Source: JAEUNJ01 sp052035955 (lineage in GTDB: Bacteria > Pseudomonadota > Gammaproteobacteria > Burkholderiales > Rhodocyclaceae). From it: a stretch of 64,000 nt of DNA. Of this stretch, positions 15,046-23,239 are shown piece after piece. Every line of letters starts with the position of its first letter. Position 1 is the stretch's first letter. The notes beneath the pieces are model-generated. The model had not been told where the DNA came from. It did no database searches and saw only the letters and a list, made by a program, of their open reading frames with translations. The stretch spans positions 1 through 64,000 of the forward strand of contig JBPOHD010000003.1 of assembly GCA_052035955.1 (NCBI GenBank), read 5' to 3'. The translations under genes were made by a program, and so were the position numbers.

Positions 15046-16211
15046 CGGCAGGCGGCGATCCGGCGGTAGAGGTCGGCCATCAGGCCGGCGCGCGAGTCGG
15101 CGGACCATTCTGCGGCGTAGGCGGGTCCCTCGGCCGCCAGCCGCGCCAGCCGCGGCTTGTCGCGGAGGAGATCGGCGAGGCCGTTGGCGAAGGATGCGGG
15201 GTCGTCGGGGGCGATGGCCGCGCCCCGGCCGGGCGACAGGATGTCCCGGGTCCCCATTTCCGCCAGGGCATAGACGGGCAGGCCCGCCGCCATGGCTTCC
15301 AGGAGCACCAGGCCCTGGGTTTCGGTGCGCGAGGCAAAGACGAACACGTCGGCGGCGGCATAGCAGTCGGCGAGATCCCGGTGCCGGTCCAGGTAGCCCA
15401 CGAACCGCACCTGCGCTTCCAGTCCCATCCGGTGGGCGGTGGCGCGCAGGGAGGGGAGGGCGGGGCCTTCACCGGCCACCAGGAGGAGGAGTTCCGGGGT
15501 CGAGGCGCGCAGGTGGCCCATGGCCTCGAGCAGGAAGCCGATGTTCTTCTCGTGGGCGACCCGGCCGACGAAGAGGGCCATCGGCCGCCGGGCGGGAATG
15601 CCGTACCGTGCGCGAAAGCCTTCCCGGTTGCCGGCGGCGAATTGTCCGCCGGGGATGCCGGTCGGCAGGACGTGAAGCGGCGCTTCGACGCCGTAGTCGC
15701 GCAGGGCATTTTCCATGGCCCGGGAAGGTACCACGACTGCGTCCAGCGAATTGCACTGGACACGTGCCAGTCGCCGGGCTGCCATGCGCAGAAGGGCTCG
15801 CGGCAGCCAAGGCAGGTAGTGGTGGAAATACTCCTCGAAATGGGTGTGATAGGTGGCGATTACCGGCAGACGGAGTCGTCGCGCCAGGGCCGTGCCGGCG
15901 TAATGGGCGGCGAAGGGCGTTTGCACATGGATCAGGTCGGGGGGATCCCGGGCGGCGTCCAAGAGGGTCTGGTTCAACGGTCGCCAGCGCATGAGGCGGT
16001 CTTCGGGATCCATGGGCACGCGCCGCGCGGGAACCCGGACCACGCCAGGTTCCGGTGGTCCCGGGCCGTATTCAGGTGCCACGACCACAATGTCCACGTC
16101 CCGCTCCCGAAGGCTGGCGCGGAAGGTCTCGATGGAGGTCGAGACGCCGTTGATGCGCGGGAAGTAAACATCGGTCGGCATCAGGACCCGCAGGGGAGGA
16201 TTGGCGCACAT
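15042..16211 (-). CDS. Second GT4 glycosyltransferase
   Basis: 389 aa GT-B enzyme. The N-terminus reads LRVLMPTDVYFPRINGVSTS, the donor domain contains FVGRVAHEKNIGFLLEAMG and the C-terminal signature VFASRTETQGLVLLEAMAAG (EX7E). This is the same group as the enzyme at 12448 (PRINGV versus PEVNGV) and as diacylglycerol glycosyltransferases, so the pair may add first and second sugars to a lipid. It overlaps dgkA by 4 nt. The start could be ATG 16211 or GTG 16232; neither has a good SD. It is divergent from pstS, with a degenerate Pho-box-like element in the shared upstream region. Confidence 0.82.
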   Translation of the reverse strand: MCANPPLRVLMPTDVYFPRINGVSTSIETFRASLRERDVDIVVVAPEYGPGPPEPGVVRVPARRVPMDPEDRLMRWRPLNQTLLDAARDPPDLIHVQTPFAAHYAGTALARRLRLPVIATYHTHFEEYFHHYLPWLPRALLRMAARRLARVQCNSLDAVVVPSRAMENALRDYGVEAPLHVLPTGIPGGQFAAGNREGFRARYGIPARRPMALFVGRVAHEKNIGFLLEAMGHLRASTPELLLLVAGEGPALPSLRATAHRMGLEAQVRFVGYLDRHRDLADCYAAADVFVFASRTETQGLVLLEAMAAGLPVYALAEMGTRDILSPGRGAAIAPDDPASFANGLADLLRDKPRLARLAAEGPAYAAEWSADSRAGLMADLYRRIAACR

Positions 16212-16218
16212 GGCCGGC

Positions 16219-16252
16219 AGGATGGCGGGCACGCATTACGGTTTCGTTGCAG
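16219..16252 (-). promoter_or_regulatory. Weak Pho-box-like element before GT4-dgkA
   Basis: Minus strand: CTGCAAC (16252-16246), 4 bp, CCGTAAT (16241-16235), 10 bp, CATCCT (16224-16219; 3/6). The spacing matches the pstS promoter on the other strand, but the sequence match is moderate and the start site would fall on the ATG at 16211. Confidence 0.4.
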
Positions 16253-16274
16253 CGCCGCGGGTGGAACGGGGATC

Positions 16275-16308
16275 TTGTCACGTGGCTGTAACAAATCCTT
16301 CCTAAACT
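16275..16308 (+). promoter_or_regulatory. Pho box and promoter of pstSCAB
   Basis: TTGTCAC (16275-16281), 4 bp, CTGTAAC (16286-16292), 10 bp, TAAACT (16303-16308). It sits 42 bp before the pstS ATG. pst operons are classic PhoB targets, so this site calibrates the others in the window. Confidence 0.9.
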
Positions 16309-16349
16309 CGCCCCACTATCCCAATGACTGCGACCCGTAGGAGAATCTC

Positions 16350-17342
16350 ATGCGCAATACCTTGATTTCCATGACCTTGGCGATGATGGGCGGCCTCGTG
16401 GCCGGATCCGTCCAGGCCCAGGTGCTGGTCAAGATCGACGGATCCTCGACCGTCTTCCCGATCACCGAGGCGGTGGCGGAAGAGTTCCAGAAGTCCAAGA
16501 AGGGGGCGGTCCGTGTCACGGTGGGCATTTCCGGTACCGGCGGCGGCTTCAAGAAGTTCTGCCGCGGCGAGATCGACATCTCCGACGCTTCGCGTCCCAT
16601 CCTGAAGAAGGAGATGGACGACTGCAAGGCGGCGGGCATCAAGTACATCGAGTTGCCGATCGCCTTCGACGCCTTGACCGTCGTCATGAACCCGAAGAAC
16701 ACGTTCCTGAAGGAAATCAAGGTCTCGGAACTGAAAACGATCTGGGAGCCGGCCGCCCAGACGAAGGTGACGAAATGGAACCAGGTGAACGCCGCCTGGC
16801 CCGACCAGAACCTGAAGCTGTATGGCCCCGGCGCCGACTCGGGCACCTTCGACTACTTCACCGAGGCGGTGGTCGGCAAGGCCAAGTCGTCGCGCGGCGA
16901 CTATACGGCCTCCGAGGACGACAACGTCCTCGTCCAGGGCGTTTCCCGGGACGCGGGCGGCCTGGGCTACTTCGGTTTTGCCTACTACGTCGAGAACAAG
17001 GACAAGTTGAAGGCGGTTCCGGTCGTCAACTCGAAGGGCAAGGCCGTCCTGCCGTCGTTGGAGACGGTCATCGACGGCAGCTACGAGCCCCTGTCCAGAC
17101 CCATCTTCATCTACGTCAATGCCAAGGCGGTGGATCGGCCCGAGGTCAAGGAGTTCGTCGAGTTCTACCTGAAGCAGGGCGGCAAACTGGCCAAGGAAGT
17201 GAAGTACGTCCCGCTCTCCGACGCCGATTACAAGCACGCCATGGACAATTTCGGCAAGAAGAAGACCGGAACCGCCTTCGGGGGCGAGGCGGAGGTGGGG
17301 GTGAAGGTGGCCGACCTGCTCAAGCGTGATCCGAAGGAGTAA
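16350..17342 (+). CDS. pstS: Phosphate-binding periplasmic protein
   Basis: 330 aa. A signal peptide (residues 1-23, ending SVQAQ) exports it to the periplasm. The phosphate-binding segments are recognisable: IDGSSTVFPITEAVAEEF, ISGTGGGFKKFCRGEIDISDASRPI (split here by the reader) and GADSGTFDYF. It captures phosphate and delivers it to the PstCA channel. The start has AGGAGA upstream. The gene is first in pstSCAB, 126 nt before pstC, and is driven by the Pho box at 16275. Confidence 0.95.
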   Translation: MRNTLISMTLAMMGGLVAGSVQAQVLVKIDGSSTVFPITEAVAEEFQKSKKGAVRVTVGISGTGGGFKKFCRGEIDISDASRPILKKEMDDCKAAGIKYIELPIAFDALTVVMNPKNTFLKEIKVSELKTIWEPAAQTKVTKWNQVNAAWPDQNLKLYGPGADSGTFDYFTEAVVGKAKSSRGDYTASEDDNVLVQGVSRDAGGLGYFGFAYYVENKDKLKAVPVVNSKGKAVLPSLETVIDGSYEPLSRPIFIYVNAKAVDRPEVKEFVEFYLKQGGKLAKEVKYVPLSDADYKHAMDNFGKKKTGTAFGGEAEVGVKVADLLKRDPKE

Positions 17343-17345
17343 ATT

Positions 17346-17398
17346 GCCGGCCGGGCGGGGCGAGGTCGCGGTGACCCCGCTTCGCCTCCCCGGCGGCT
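17346..17398 (+). other. GC-rich stem-loop between pstS and pstC
   Basis: The intercistronic region pairs a GCCG/GGGG/GCGA-type left arm (17346-17365) with a TCGC/CCCC/CGGC right arm (17382-17397) with small bulges. There is no T-tract. Such hairpins often protect pstS mRNA so that the binding protein is made in excess over the channel. Folding is by eye. Confidence 0.4.
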
Positions 17399-17467
17399 GA
17401 TTCCGTGTCGGCGCGCCTGTCCTTCGGGTTGCGCCGGCGTGGCCTGAGTTACGCCTCGCGACCGACC

Positions 17468-18415
17468 ATGCCCACTGCCGTGAACCCCGTTCCCGTGTCC
17501 CCTACCCTCCACGTCAGCGAACGCCTCCGCAAGAAGCCGTCCCGCCACATGAAGGAGCGGGCGATCGAGTTGCTGCTGTTCGGTGCTGCCCTCGTTTCGG
17601 TGTTCACTACCGCGGCCATCGTCTATATCCTGGTCAAGGAATCGTGGGTCTTCTTCGAGCACGTCCCCCTGTCGGATTTCCTGTTCGACACCCAATGGAC
17701 GCCGCTGTTCGACGATGCCCACTTCGGGATCATGGTGCTTCTGTCCGGAACGGTCACCAGTTCCGCCGTGGCTTTGATGATCGCCATCCCGCTGGGCACG
17801 GTGATCGCCATCTACCTTTCCGAATTCGCGCCGTTCAAGGTTCGGGAAATCGCCAAACCCTTCCTGGAATTGCTGGGCGGGGTGCCGACCATCGTCTACG
17901 GCTACTTCGCCCTGGTCTTCATCACCCCGATGCTGCAGAAGGTGTATCCGGACCTGCCGGGCTTCAACCTGCTTTCCGCCGGCCTGGTCATGGGGGTGAT
18001 GATCATTCCCTATGTTGCCTCCCTGTCCGAGGATGCCATGCGCGCCGTGCCCATGAGCCTGCGTGAAGGTTCCTACGCCATGGGGGCCACGCGCTTGCAG
18101 ACGGCACTGCGGGTGGTCATGCCGGCCGCCACCTCGGGCATCGCGTCGGCCTACATCCTCGGCGTATCGCGGGCCGTTGGGGAGACCATGATCCTGGCCG
18201 TTGCCGGTGGCATGCAGCCCAACCTGACCCTGAACCCCCTCGAGCCGGGCGCCACCATCACCTCCTTCATCGTCCAGGTGGCTTTGGGCGACCTTCCCCA
18301 CGGGTCTGTCGGTTACCAGACGATCTTCGCGGCCGGCCTCAGCCTGCTGCTGATGACTTTGGTATTCAATCTGCTGGGTTACTGGCTGCGCAAACGTTTC
18401 CGCGAGGTGTATTGA
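17468..18415 (+). CDS. pstC: Phosphate ABC transporter permease PstC
   Basis: 315 aa, six-helix permease. The cytoplasmic coupling loop EGSYAMGATRLQTALRVVMP (EAA motif) near residue 200 and the region GGVPTIVYGYFALVF identify it as PstC/PstA family; order and length give PstC. It forms the inner-membrane channel with PstA. I chose the ATG at 17468; a GTG at 17405 would add 21 Arg-rich residues and cannot be ruled out. Its stop codon overlaps the pstA start (TGATG). Confidence 0.93.
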   Translation: MPTAVNPVPVSPTLHVSERLRKKPSRHMKERAIELLLFGAALVSVFTTAAIVYILVKESWVFFEHVPLSDFLFDTQWTPLFDDAHFGIMVLLSGTVTSSAVALMIAIPLGTVIAIYLSEFAPFKVREIAKPFLELLGGVPTIVYGYFALVFITPMLQKVYPDLPGFNLLSAGLVMGVMIIPYVASLSEDAMRAVPMSLREGSYAMGATRLQTALRVVMPAATSGIASAYILGVSRAVGETMILAVAGGMQPNLTLNPLEPGATITSFIVQVALGDLPHGSVGYQTIFAAGLSLLLMTLVFNLLGYWLRKRFREVY

Positions 18416-19338
18416 TGAAGCCCCAGGACCTCGAACTCATTCGCGCCATCATCGCCCGGGCGAAGCGCTGGGACGCCTTCTTCGGCCTCCTGGGAGTCCT
18501 TGCCCTGATGGTGGGGGTGCTGACCTTCGCCGCCCTGTTCGTCGACATGGCCATCCAGGGCGTTCCCCGGCTCTCCTACGATTTCTTCACCAACTTCCCC
18601 TCCCGGCGCGCCGATTCGGCGGGAATCCTGTCGGCGTGGGTGGGGACGACCCTGGTGATGCTGGTGACGGCCTTGGCGGCCGTGCCGCTGGGTGTCGCGG
18701 CCGGCGTGTATCTGGAGGAGTACGCGCCGAAGAACTGGATCACCGACATCATCGAAATCAACATCACCAATCTCGCGGGAGTGCCTTCCATCGTCTATGG
18801 CCTGCTGGCGCTCGGCTTGTTCGTCTACCAGTTCGGATTCGGCCAAAGCATTCTTTCGGCCGGCCTGACGCTGGCATTGCTGATCCTGCCGGTGGTGATC
18901 GTCGCCACCCGCGAATCCATACGCGCAATACCGCAGATGATCCGAGAGGGGTCCTATGCCTGCGGTGCGACGACCTGGCAGACGGTCCGCGACCATATCC
19001 TTCCCTATTCGTCGGCCGGCATCCTCACCGGGATCATCATCGGCATGGCACGCGCCATCGGCGAGACAGCGCCCATCATTACCATCGGGGCCCTCACCTT
19101 CATCGCCTTCCTGCCATCGGCGCCCTTCATGGGGGAACCTCCCGCCGGCCTTTTCGACTGGGCGATGGCGCCGTTTACCGTGATGCCGATCCAGATGTTC
19201 AACTGGACCTCGCGGCCCGAGGCGGCCTTCCAGCTGAACGCGGCGGCGGCGGGCTTCGTACTCGTCCTCATGACGTTGGCCATGAACGGCACGGCCATCT
19301 GGCTGCGCTACCGCCTGCGCAAGAATATCAAGTGGTGA
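18415..19338 (+). CDS. pstA: Phosphate ABC transporter permease PstA
   Basis: 307 aa permease with six helices; the coupling loop is REGSYACGATTWQTVRDHIL and the channel segment is NLAGVPSIVYGLLALGLFV. It partners PstC in the phosphate channel. The ATG at 18415 shares its A with the pstC stop codon; the in-frame TTG at 18412 is not needed. Four nt separate it from pstB. Confidence 0.94.
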   Translation: MKPQDLELIRAIIARAKRWDAFFGLLGVLALMVGVLTFAALFVDMAIQGVPRLSYDFFTNFPSRRADSAGILSAWVGTTLVMLVTALAAVPLGVAAGVYLEEYAPKNWITDIIEINITNLAGVPSIVYGLLALGLFVYQFGFGQSILSAGLTLALLILPVVIVATRESIRAIPQMIREGSYACGATTWQTVRDHILPYSSAGILTGIIIGMARAIGETAPIITIGALTFIAFLPSAPFMGEPPAGLFDWAMAPFTVMPIQMFNWTSRPEAAFQLNAAAAGFVLVLMTLAMNGTAIWLRYRLRKNIKW

Positions 19339-19342
19339 TCCC

Positions 19343-20149
19343 ATGTCCGCGATAGAAAACCTTCCCATCCTCGAGGCCGGCCACGATCTGAAGATCAAGG
19401 CGGAGTGCCGCAACCTCAATTTCCGCTACGGCAGCTTCGGCGCGCTGAAGAACATCAACATGCCGGTCTACGAGCGGCAGGTGACTGCCCTGATCGGTCC
19501 TTCCGGCTGCGGGAAGTCGACACTTTTGCGTTGCTTCAACCGGATGCACGATCTCTACCCCGGCAACGTCTATGACGGCGAGATCGTCATGCATCCCGAC
19601 GACACGAATCTCCTTTCGAAGGATGTCGATCCCATCGAGGTGCGCATGCGGATCTCGATGGTCTTCCAGAAGCCGAATCCGTTTCCCAAGTCGGTGTACG
19701 AGAACGTGGCCTACAGCTTGCGGGTCAGAGGCATGAAGAACAAGGGCGAGATCGACGGCCGGGTCGAACAGGCTTTGCGGGGGGCTGCCCTTTGGGACGA
19801 GGTGAAACACCGCCTGGGAGATTTGGGCGCCAATCTGTCCGGCGGTCAGCAGCAAAGGCTTTGCATCGCACGGGCCCTGGCCTCGGATCCCGAAATCCTC
19901 CTCTTCGACGAGCCGACCTCGGCGCTCGATCCGATCGCGACCGCCAGCATCGAGGAACTGGTGACCGAACTGAAGGAAAAGGTCACGATCCTGATCGTGA
20001 CCCACAACATGCAGCAGGCGGCCCGCATCTCGGACTTCACCGCCTATATGTACCTGGGGGAGATGGTCGAGTTCGGTGTCACCGACCAGATCTTCATCAA
20101 ACCGCAGAAGAAGCAGACGGAAGACTACATCACCGGTCGATTCGGCTGA
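19343..20149 (+). CDS. pstB: Phosphate ABC transporter ATPase
   Basis: 268 aa ABC ATPase. Walker A is GPSGCGKSTLLRC near residue 53, the signature is NLSGGQQQRLCIARAL, Walker B is ILLFDEPTSALDPIA, and the switch His is in IVTHNMQQAAR. It energises phosphate uptake through PstCA. No phoU, phoB or phoR follows; the next gene is tpiA under its own promoter, so the phosphate regulators must lie elsewhere. Confidence 0.96.
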   Translation: MSAIENLPILEAGHDLKIKAECRNLNFRYGSFGALKNINMPVYERQVTALIGPSGCGKSTLLRCFNRMHDLYPGNVYDGEIVMHPDDTNLLSKDVDPIEVRMRISMVFQKPNPFPKSVYENVAYSLRVRGMKNKGEIDGRVEQALRGAALWDEVKHRLGDLGANLSGGQQQRLCIARALASDPEILLFDEPTSALDPIATASIEELVTELKEKVTILIVTHNMQQAARISDFTAYMYLGEMVEFGVTDQIFIKPQKKQTEDYITGRFG

Positions 20150-20308
20150 GCCAGGCGATACCCGGGCATGCGGCCGGGGCGACGCGCCTCGCCGATCGGC
20201 CTTTCCGCCCGAACGCGGACGGTCGCCGGCGGGCAGGCGACCACGATGCCGACCGTACCCGCGTCGCGGCACCCGTCCTCCCGGGCCCACCGAAACCGGC
20301 CGCCCGGT

Positions 20309-20338
20309 TTGACCCGGCTTTCGCCGGGAAGCTATAAT
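20309..20338 (+). promoter_or_regulatory. Sigma70 promoter of tpiA-secG
   Basis: -35 TTGACC (20309-20314), an 18-bp spacer and a perfect -10 TATAAT (20333-20338). The predicted start site is near 20345, about 29 nt before the tpiA ATG. It is the strongest vegetative promoter I see in the window. Confidence 0.85.
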
Positions 20339-20373
20339 CCACCGCTTTGCCCAAACCTACCTGGAGAACCGCC

Positions 20374-21126
20374 ATGGCCACACGCAGGAAACTCGTTGCC
20401 GGCAACTGGAAAATGCACGGCAACCTGGCCGCGAATCTTTCCCTCCTGGAGGCGGTCAAGGCAGGCACCGGGACCGCCGGATCGCTGGTTGCGGTCTGCG
20501 TTCCCTTTCCCTACCTGGCCCAAGCCAGGTCCGTACTCGGCGGCAGTGCCGTCGCGTGGGGAGCCCAGGACGTGTCAGCCCATGCCCAAGGGGCCTTCAC
20601 TGGCGAGGTCAGCGCTGCGATGCTGACGGATTTCGGCTGCCGCTACGTGATCGTCGGGCATTCGGAGCGGCGCACGTTGCATGCGGAAAGCGACCAACTG
20701 GTCGCCGACAAGTTTGCCGGGGCGCTCGCCGCCGGGCTGACGCCGATTCTTTGCGTCGGCGAGACGCTGGCCGAGCGTGAGGGCGGAATCACCGATGCCG
20801 TCGTGACCAGGCAACTCGAGGCCGTCCTTGCGAAGAGCGGTGTCGCCGCCTTGGCCAAGGCAGTGGTGGCCTACGAGCCGGTATGGGCCATCGGCACGGG
20901 CAGGACAGCATCGCCGCAACAGGCCCAGGACGTGCACGCAATGATCCGAGCGCGTGTGGCGCGCGAGGATGCCGGCGTCGCCGCGGGTCTGCAGATTCTC
21001 TACGGCGGAAGCGTCAAGGCAGGCAATGCGAAGGAACTGTTCGCCATGGCCGACATCGACGGCGGCCTGATCGGCGGCGCGTCCCTCGTGGCGGCCGATT
21101 TTCTGGGAATTTGCGCGGCCGGTTGA
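20374..21126 (+). CDS. tpiA: Triosephosphate isomerase
   Basis: 250 aa TIM barrel interconverting dihydroxyacetone phosphate and glyceraldehyde 3-phosphate. The active-site residues are visible: Lys in AGNWKMHGN, His in VIVGHSERR, Glu in VVAYEPVWAIGTG, and the phosphate loop YGGSVK. I chose the ATG at 20374, which follows GGAG and gives the normal N-terminus MATRRKLVAGNWKM. It is followed 20 nt later by secG, the usual betaproteobacterial order. Confidence 0.97.
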   Translation: MATRRKLVAGNWKMHGNLAANLSLLEAVKAGTGTAGSLVAVCVPFPYLAQARSVLGGSAVAWGAQDVSAHAQGAFTGEVSAAMLTDFGCRYVIVGHSERRTLHAESDQLVADKFAGALAAGLTPILCVGETLAEREGGITDAVVTRQLEAVLAKSGVAALAKAVVAYEPVWAIGTGRTASPQQAQDVHAMIRARVAREDAGVAAGLQILYGGSVKAGNAKELFAMADIDGGLIGGASLVAADFLGICAAG

Positions 21127-21146
21127 GTGCCGCGAGAAGGACATCC

Positions 21147-21509
21147 ATGCAAGGCATTCTTTTCCCTCTGGTCCTCTCGGTCCATATCCTCGTTGGCCTC
21201 TCGGTCATCGGTCTGGTGCTGATCCAGCACGGCAAGGGCGCCGACATGGGTGCGGCTTTCGGCAGCGGTGCCTCGGGAAGCCTGTTCGGCGCCTCCGGAT
21301 CCGCCAACTTTCTTTCCAGGACGACCGCGATACTCGCCGCAGTTTTCTTCATGACCAGTCTCGGCCTTTCCTACATGGCGAACAGTCGTCCGGCAGTCCC
21401 CGCCAGCGTGATCGACACCGTCGGCACCCAGGCGGCGCCGACGCAGGAACAATCGCCTCCCTCGGGCAATGTTCCCGCCGAGTCGAAGGCGAAGGACATT
21501 CCGAAATAA
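21147..21509 (+). CDS. secG: Preprotein translocase subunit SecG
   Basis: 120 aa with two membrane helices (residues about 3-23 and 55-75) flanking the conserved loop LIQHGKGADMGAAFGSGASG, then a Pro/Gln-rich cytoplasmic tail of low complexity. SecG assists SecYE in protein export. It is co-transcribed with tpiA and precedes tRNA-Leu and nuoA. Confidence 0.95.
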   Translation: MQGILFPLVLSVHILVGLSVIGLVLIQHGKGADMGAAFGSGASGSLFGASGSANFLSRTTAILAAVFFMTSLGLSYMANSRPAVPASVIDTVGTQAAPTQEQSPPSGNVPAESKAKDIPK

Positions 21510-21557
21510 ACGAGGCGGAGAGCCCGGAACAAGGTTTTTTTTGCGGCGCATAAATGC

Positions 21558-21563
21558 TATGAT
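21558..21563 (+). promoter_or_regulatory. Possible -10 of the tRNA-Leu/nuo promoter
   Basis: TATGAT (5/6 to TATAAT) followed by a GC-rich discriminator (CGCGCC), as expected for stable-RNA promoters. At 17-bp spacing the -35 would fall in a T-run, which matches poorly. The predicted start is about 35 nt before the tRNA. Confidence 0.4.
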
Positions 21564-21606
21564 TCGCGCCGCATTCGCAGCCGCCCTGGCGATGTCAGGA
21601 GGCCAA

Positions 21607-21691
21607 GCCGACGTGGTGAAATTGGTAGACACGCTGTCTTGAGGGGGCAGTGGCGAAAGCCGTGCGAGTTCGAGTCTCGCCGTCGGCACCA
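21607..21691 (+). tRNA. tRNA-Leu (anticodon GAG)
   Basis: 85 nt including the encoded CCA. The acceptor arms GCCGACG and CGTCGGC pair perfectly. The anticodon stem is CTGTC/GGCAG with loop TTGAGGG, giving anticodon GAG (codons CUC/CUU). A long variable arm (TGGCGAAAGCCGT) marks a class II tRNA, and the T-loop is GTTCGAGTC. It lies between secG and nuoA and may be cut from the nuo transcript, since no terminator separates it from nuoA. Confidence 0.97.
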
Positions 21692-21750
21692 GTTGCAAGC
21701 GGTCATCCTTTAGACGGTCGCAAACGATCGCGGCGCAAGCCGTGCAAGCT

Positions 21751-22125
21751 ATGTTGGAAAACTACTTTCCGGTCCTGATTTTCGTGCTCGTCGGCCTGGC
21801 CTTCGGGTGTGTTCCGATCCTCTTTGGCTGGCTAATCGCCCCTTACCGGCCGGACAGCGAAAAGCTCTCCGCGTTCGAGTGCGGTTTCGAGCCCTTCGAG
21901 GATGCGCGGATGAAGTTCGACGTCCGCTACTACCTGATCGCGATTTTGTTCATCCTCTTCGACCTTGAAATCGCCTTCCTCCTTCCCTGGGCGACGATCT
22001 TCAAGGAGATCGTGGACACTCCTGCCGTCAAGGTCTTCGGCTTCGTCGAGATGCTGGTGTTCATCGCCATCCTGGTGGTGGGCTACGTGTACGCCTGGGC
22101 CAAGGGCGCCCTCGACTGGGAATGA
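21751..22125 (+). CDS. nuoA: NADH dehydrogenase I subunit A
   Basis: 124 aa membrane subunit of complex I with three helices. The conserved segments are KLSAFECGFEPFEDARMKFDVRYY-like (split: KLSAFECGFEPF and KFDVRYYLIAILFILFD). The typical N-terminus MLENYFPVLIF favours the ATG at 21751 over a GTG at 21742. It is first of the fourteen nuo genes and helps join the quinone site to the membrane arm. Confidence 0.95.
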   Translation: MLENYFPVLIFVLVGLAFGCVPILFGWLIAPYRPDSEKLSAFECGFEPFEDARMKFDVRYYLIAILFILFDLEIAFLLPWATIFKEIVDTPAVKVFGFVEMLVFIAILVVGYVYAWAKGALDWE

Positions 22126-22141
22126 ATAGGGAGAATCGGGC

Positions 22142-22618
22142 GTGAGCATCGAAGGCGTGCTGCAGGAGGGTTTCGTCACCACCACCCTCGACAAGCTGAT
22201 CAACTGGACGCGGACAGGCTCCCTCTGGCCGATGACCTTCGGCCTCGCGTGCTGCGCGGTGGAGATGATTCACGCAGGGTGCTCGCGCTACGACCTGGAT
22301 CGGTTCGGCGTCGTTTTTCGGGCGAGCCCCCGTCAATCGGATGTCATGATAGTGGCGGGCACGCTGACCAACAAGATGGGGCCCGCCCTGCGCAAGGTCT
22401 ATGACCAGATGACAGAGCCGCGCTGGGTGATTTCGATGGGGTCCTGCGCCAACGGCGGCGGCTATTACCACTACTCCTATTCCGTCGTGCGCGGCTGCGA
22501 CCGCATCGTGCCGGTGGACGTTTACGTACCGGGTTGCCCCCCGACCGCGGAGGCCCTGCTTTACGGCATCCTCCAGCTTCAAAACAAGATCAAGCGCACC
22601 TATACCATCGCCCGCTGA
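22142..22618 (+). CDS. nuoB: NADH dehydrogenase I subunit B
   Basis: 158 aa peripheral subunit that carries cluster N2, the last iron-sulfur cluster before quinone. Ligands are Cys37-Cys38 (GLACCAVEM), Cys102 (MGSCANGGG) and Cys132 (VPGCPPT). The start is GTG at 22142. It lies 16 nt after nuoA. Confidence 0.96.
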   Translation: MSIEGVLQEGFVTTTLDKLINWTRTGSLWPMTFGLACCAVEMIHAGCSRYDLDRFGVVFRASPRQSDVMIVAGTLTNKMGPALRKVYDQMTEPRWVISMGSCANGGGYYHYSYSVVRGCDRIVPVDVYVPGCPPTAEALLYGILQLQNKIKRTYTIAR

Positions 22619-22636
22619 ACCCGCGAAAGCCTTGCC

Positions 22637-23239
22637 ATGAGCGTCAAGCTGGAAAAGTTGTGCCAAGAACTCAAGGAAATCCTCGCTGGGCGGATCGGCG
22701 AGCCGGTCCTGCAGCGGGGTGAAGTGACGGTCGAGGTTCCTGCGTCGGATTTCAAGGCGGTGGCCGAGGTCCTGCGCGATCACCCGACCCTGCGGTTCGA
22801 GCAACTGATCGACCTCTCCGGCATCGATTACCAGACCTACACGGGCTGGACCGGCAAACGCTTCGCCGTTGCCTGCCACCTGACGTCGATTACCCACAAC
22901 CGACGCCTGCGTCTGCGTGTTTTCGCCGAGGACGAGGGTTTCCCGGTGCTCGCCTCCCTGACGGAGGTCTGGAGTTCCGCGAACTGGTATGAGCGGGAAG
23001 CCTTCGACATGTACGGCATTCTCTTCGAGGGGCACCCGGACCTCCGCCGGATTCTCACCGACTACGGTTTCGTCGGACATCCGTTCCGCAAGGATTTCCC
23101 GGTGTCCGGCTACGTGGAGATGCGCTACGACGCGGAACAGAAGCGCGTCGTGTACCAGCCCGTGACCATCGAGCCGCGGGAAGTGACGCCCCGCATCGTG
23201 CGCGAGGAGAATTATGGGAAGGTGAGCGGCCGTGGCTGA
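22637..23239 (+). CDS. nuoC: NADH dehydrogenase I subunit C
   Basis: 200 aa, 30-kDa-type subunit of the quinone-reducing module. The signature WYEREAFDMYGILFEGHPDL (residues about 116-135) and YGFVGHPFRKDFP are clear. nuoC and nuoD are separate genes here, as in most betaproteobacteria, and overlap by 8 nt. Confidence 0.95.
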   Translation: MSVKLEKLCQELKEILAGRIGEPVLQRGEVTVEVPASDFKAVAEVLRDHPTLRFEQLIDLSGIDYQTYTGWTGKRFAVACHLTSITHNRRLRLRVFAEDEGFPVLASLTEVWSSANWYEREAFDMYGILFEGHPDLRRILTDYGFVGHPFRKDFPVSGYVEMRYDAEQKRVVYQPVTIEPREVTPRIVREENYGKVSGRG

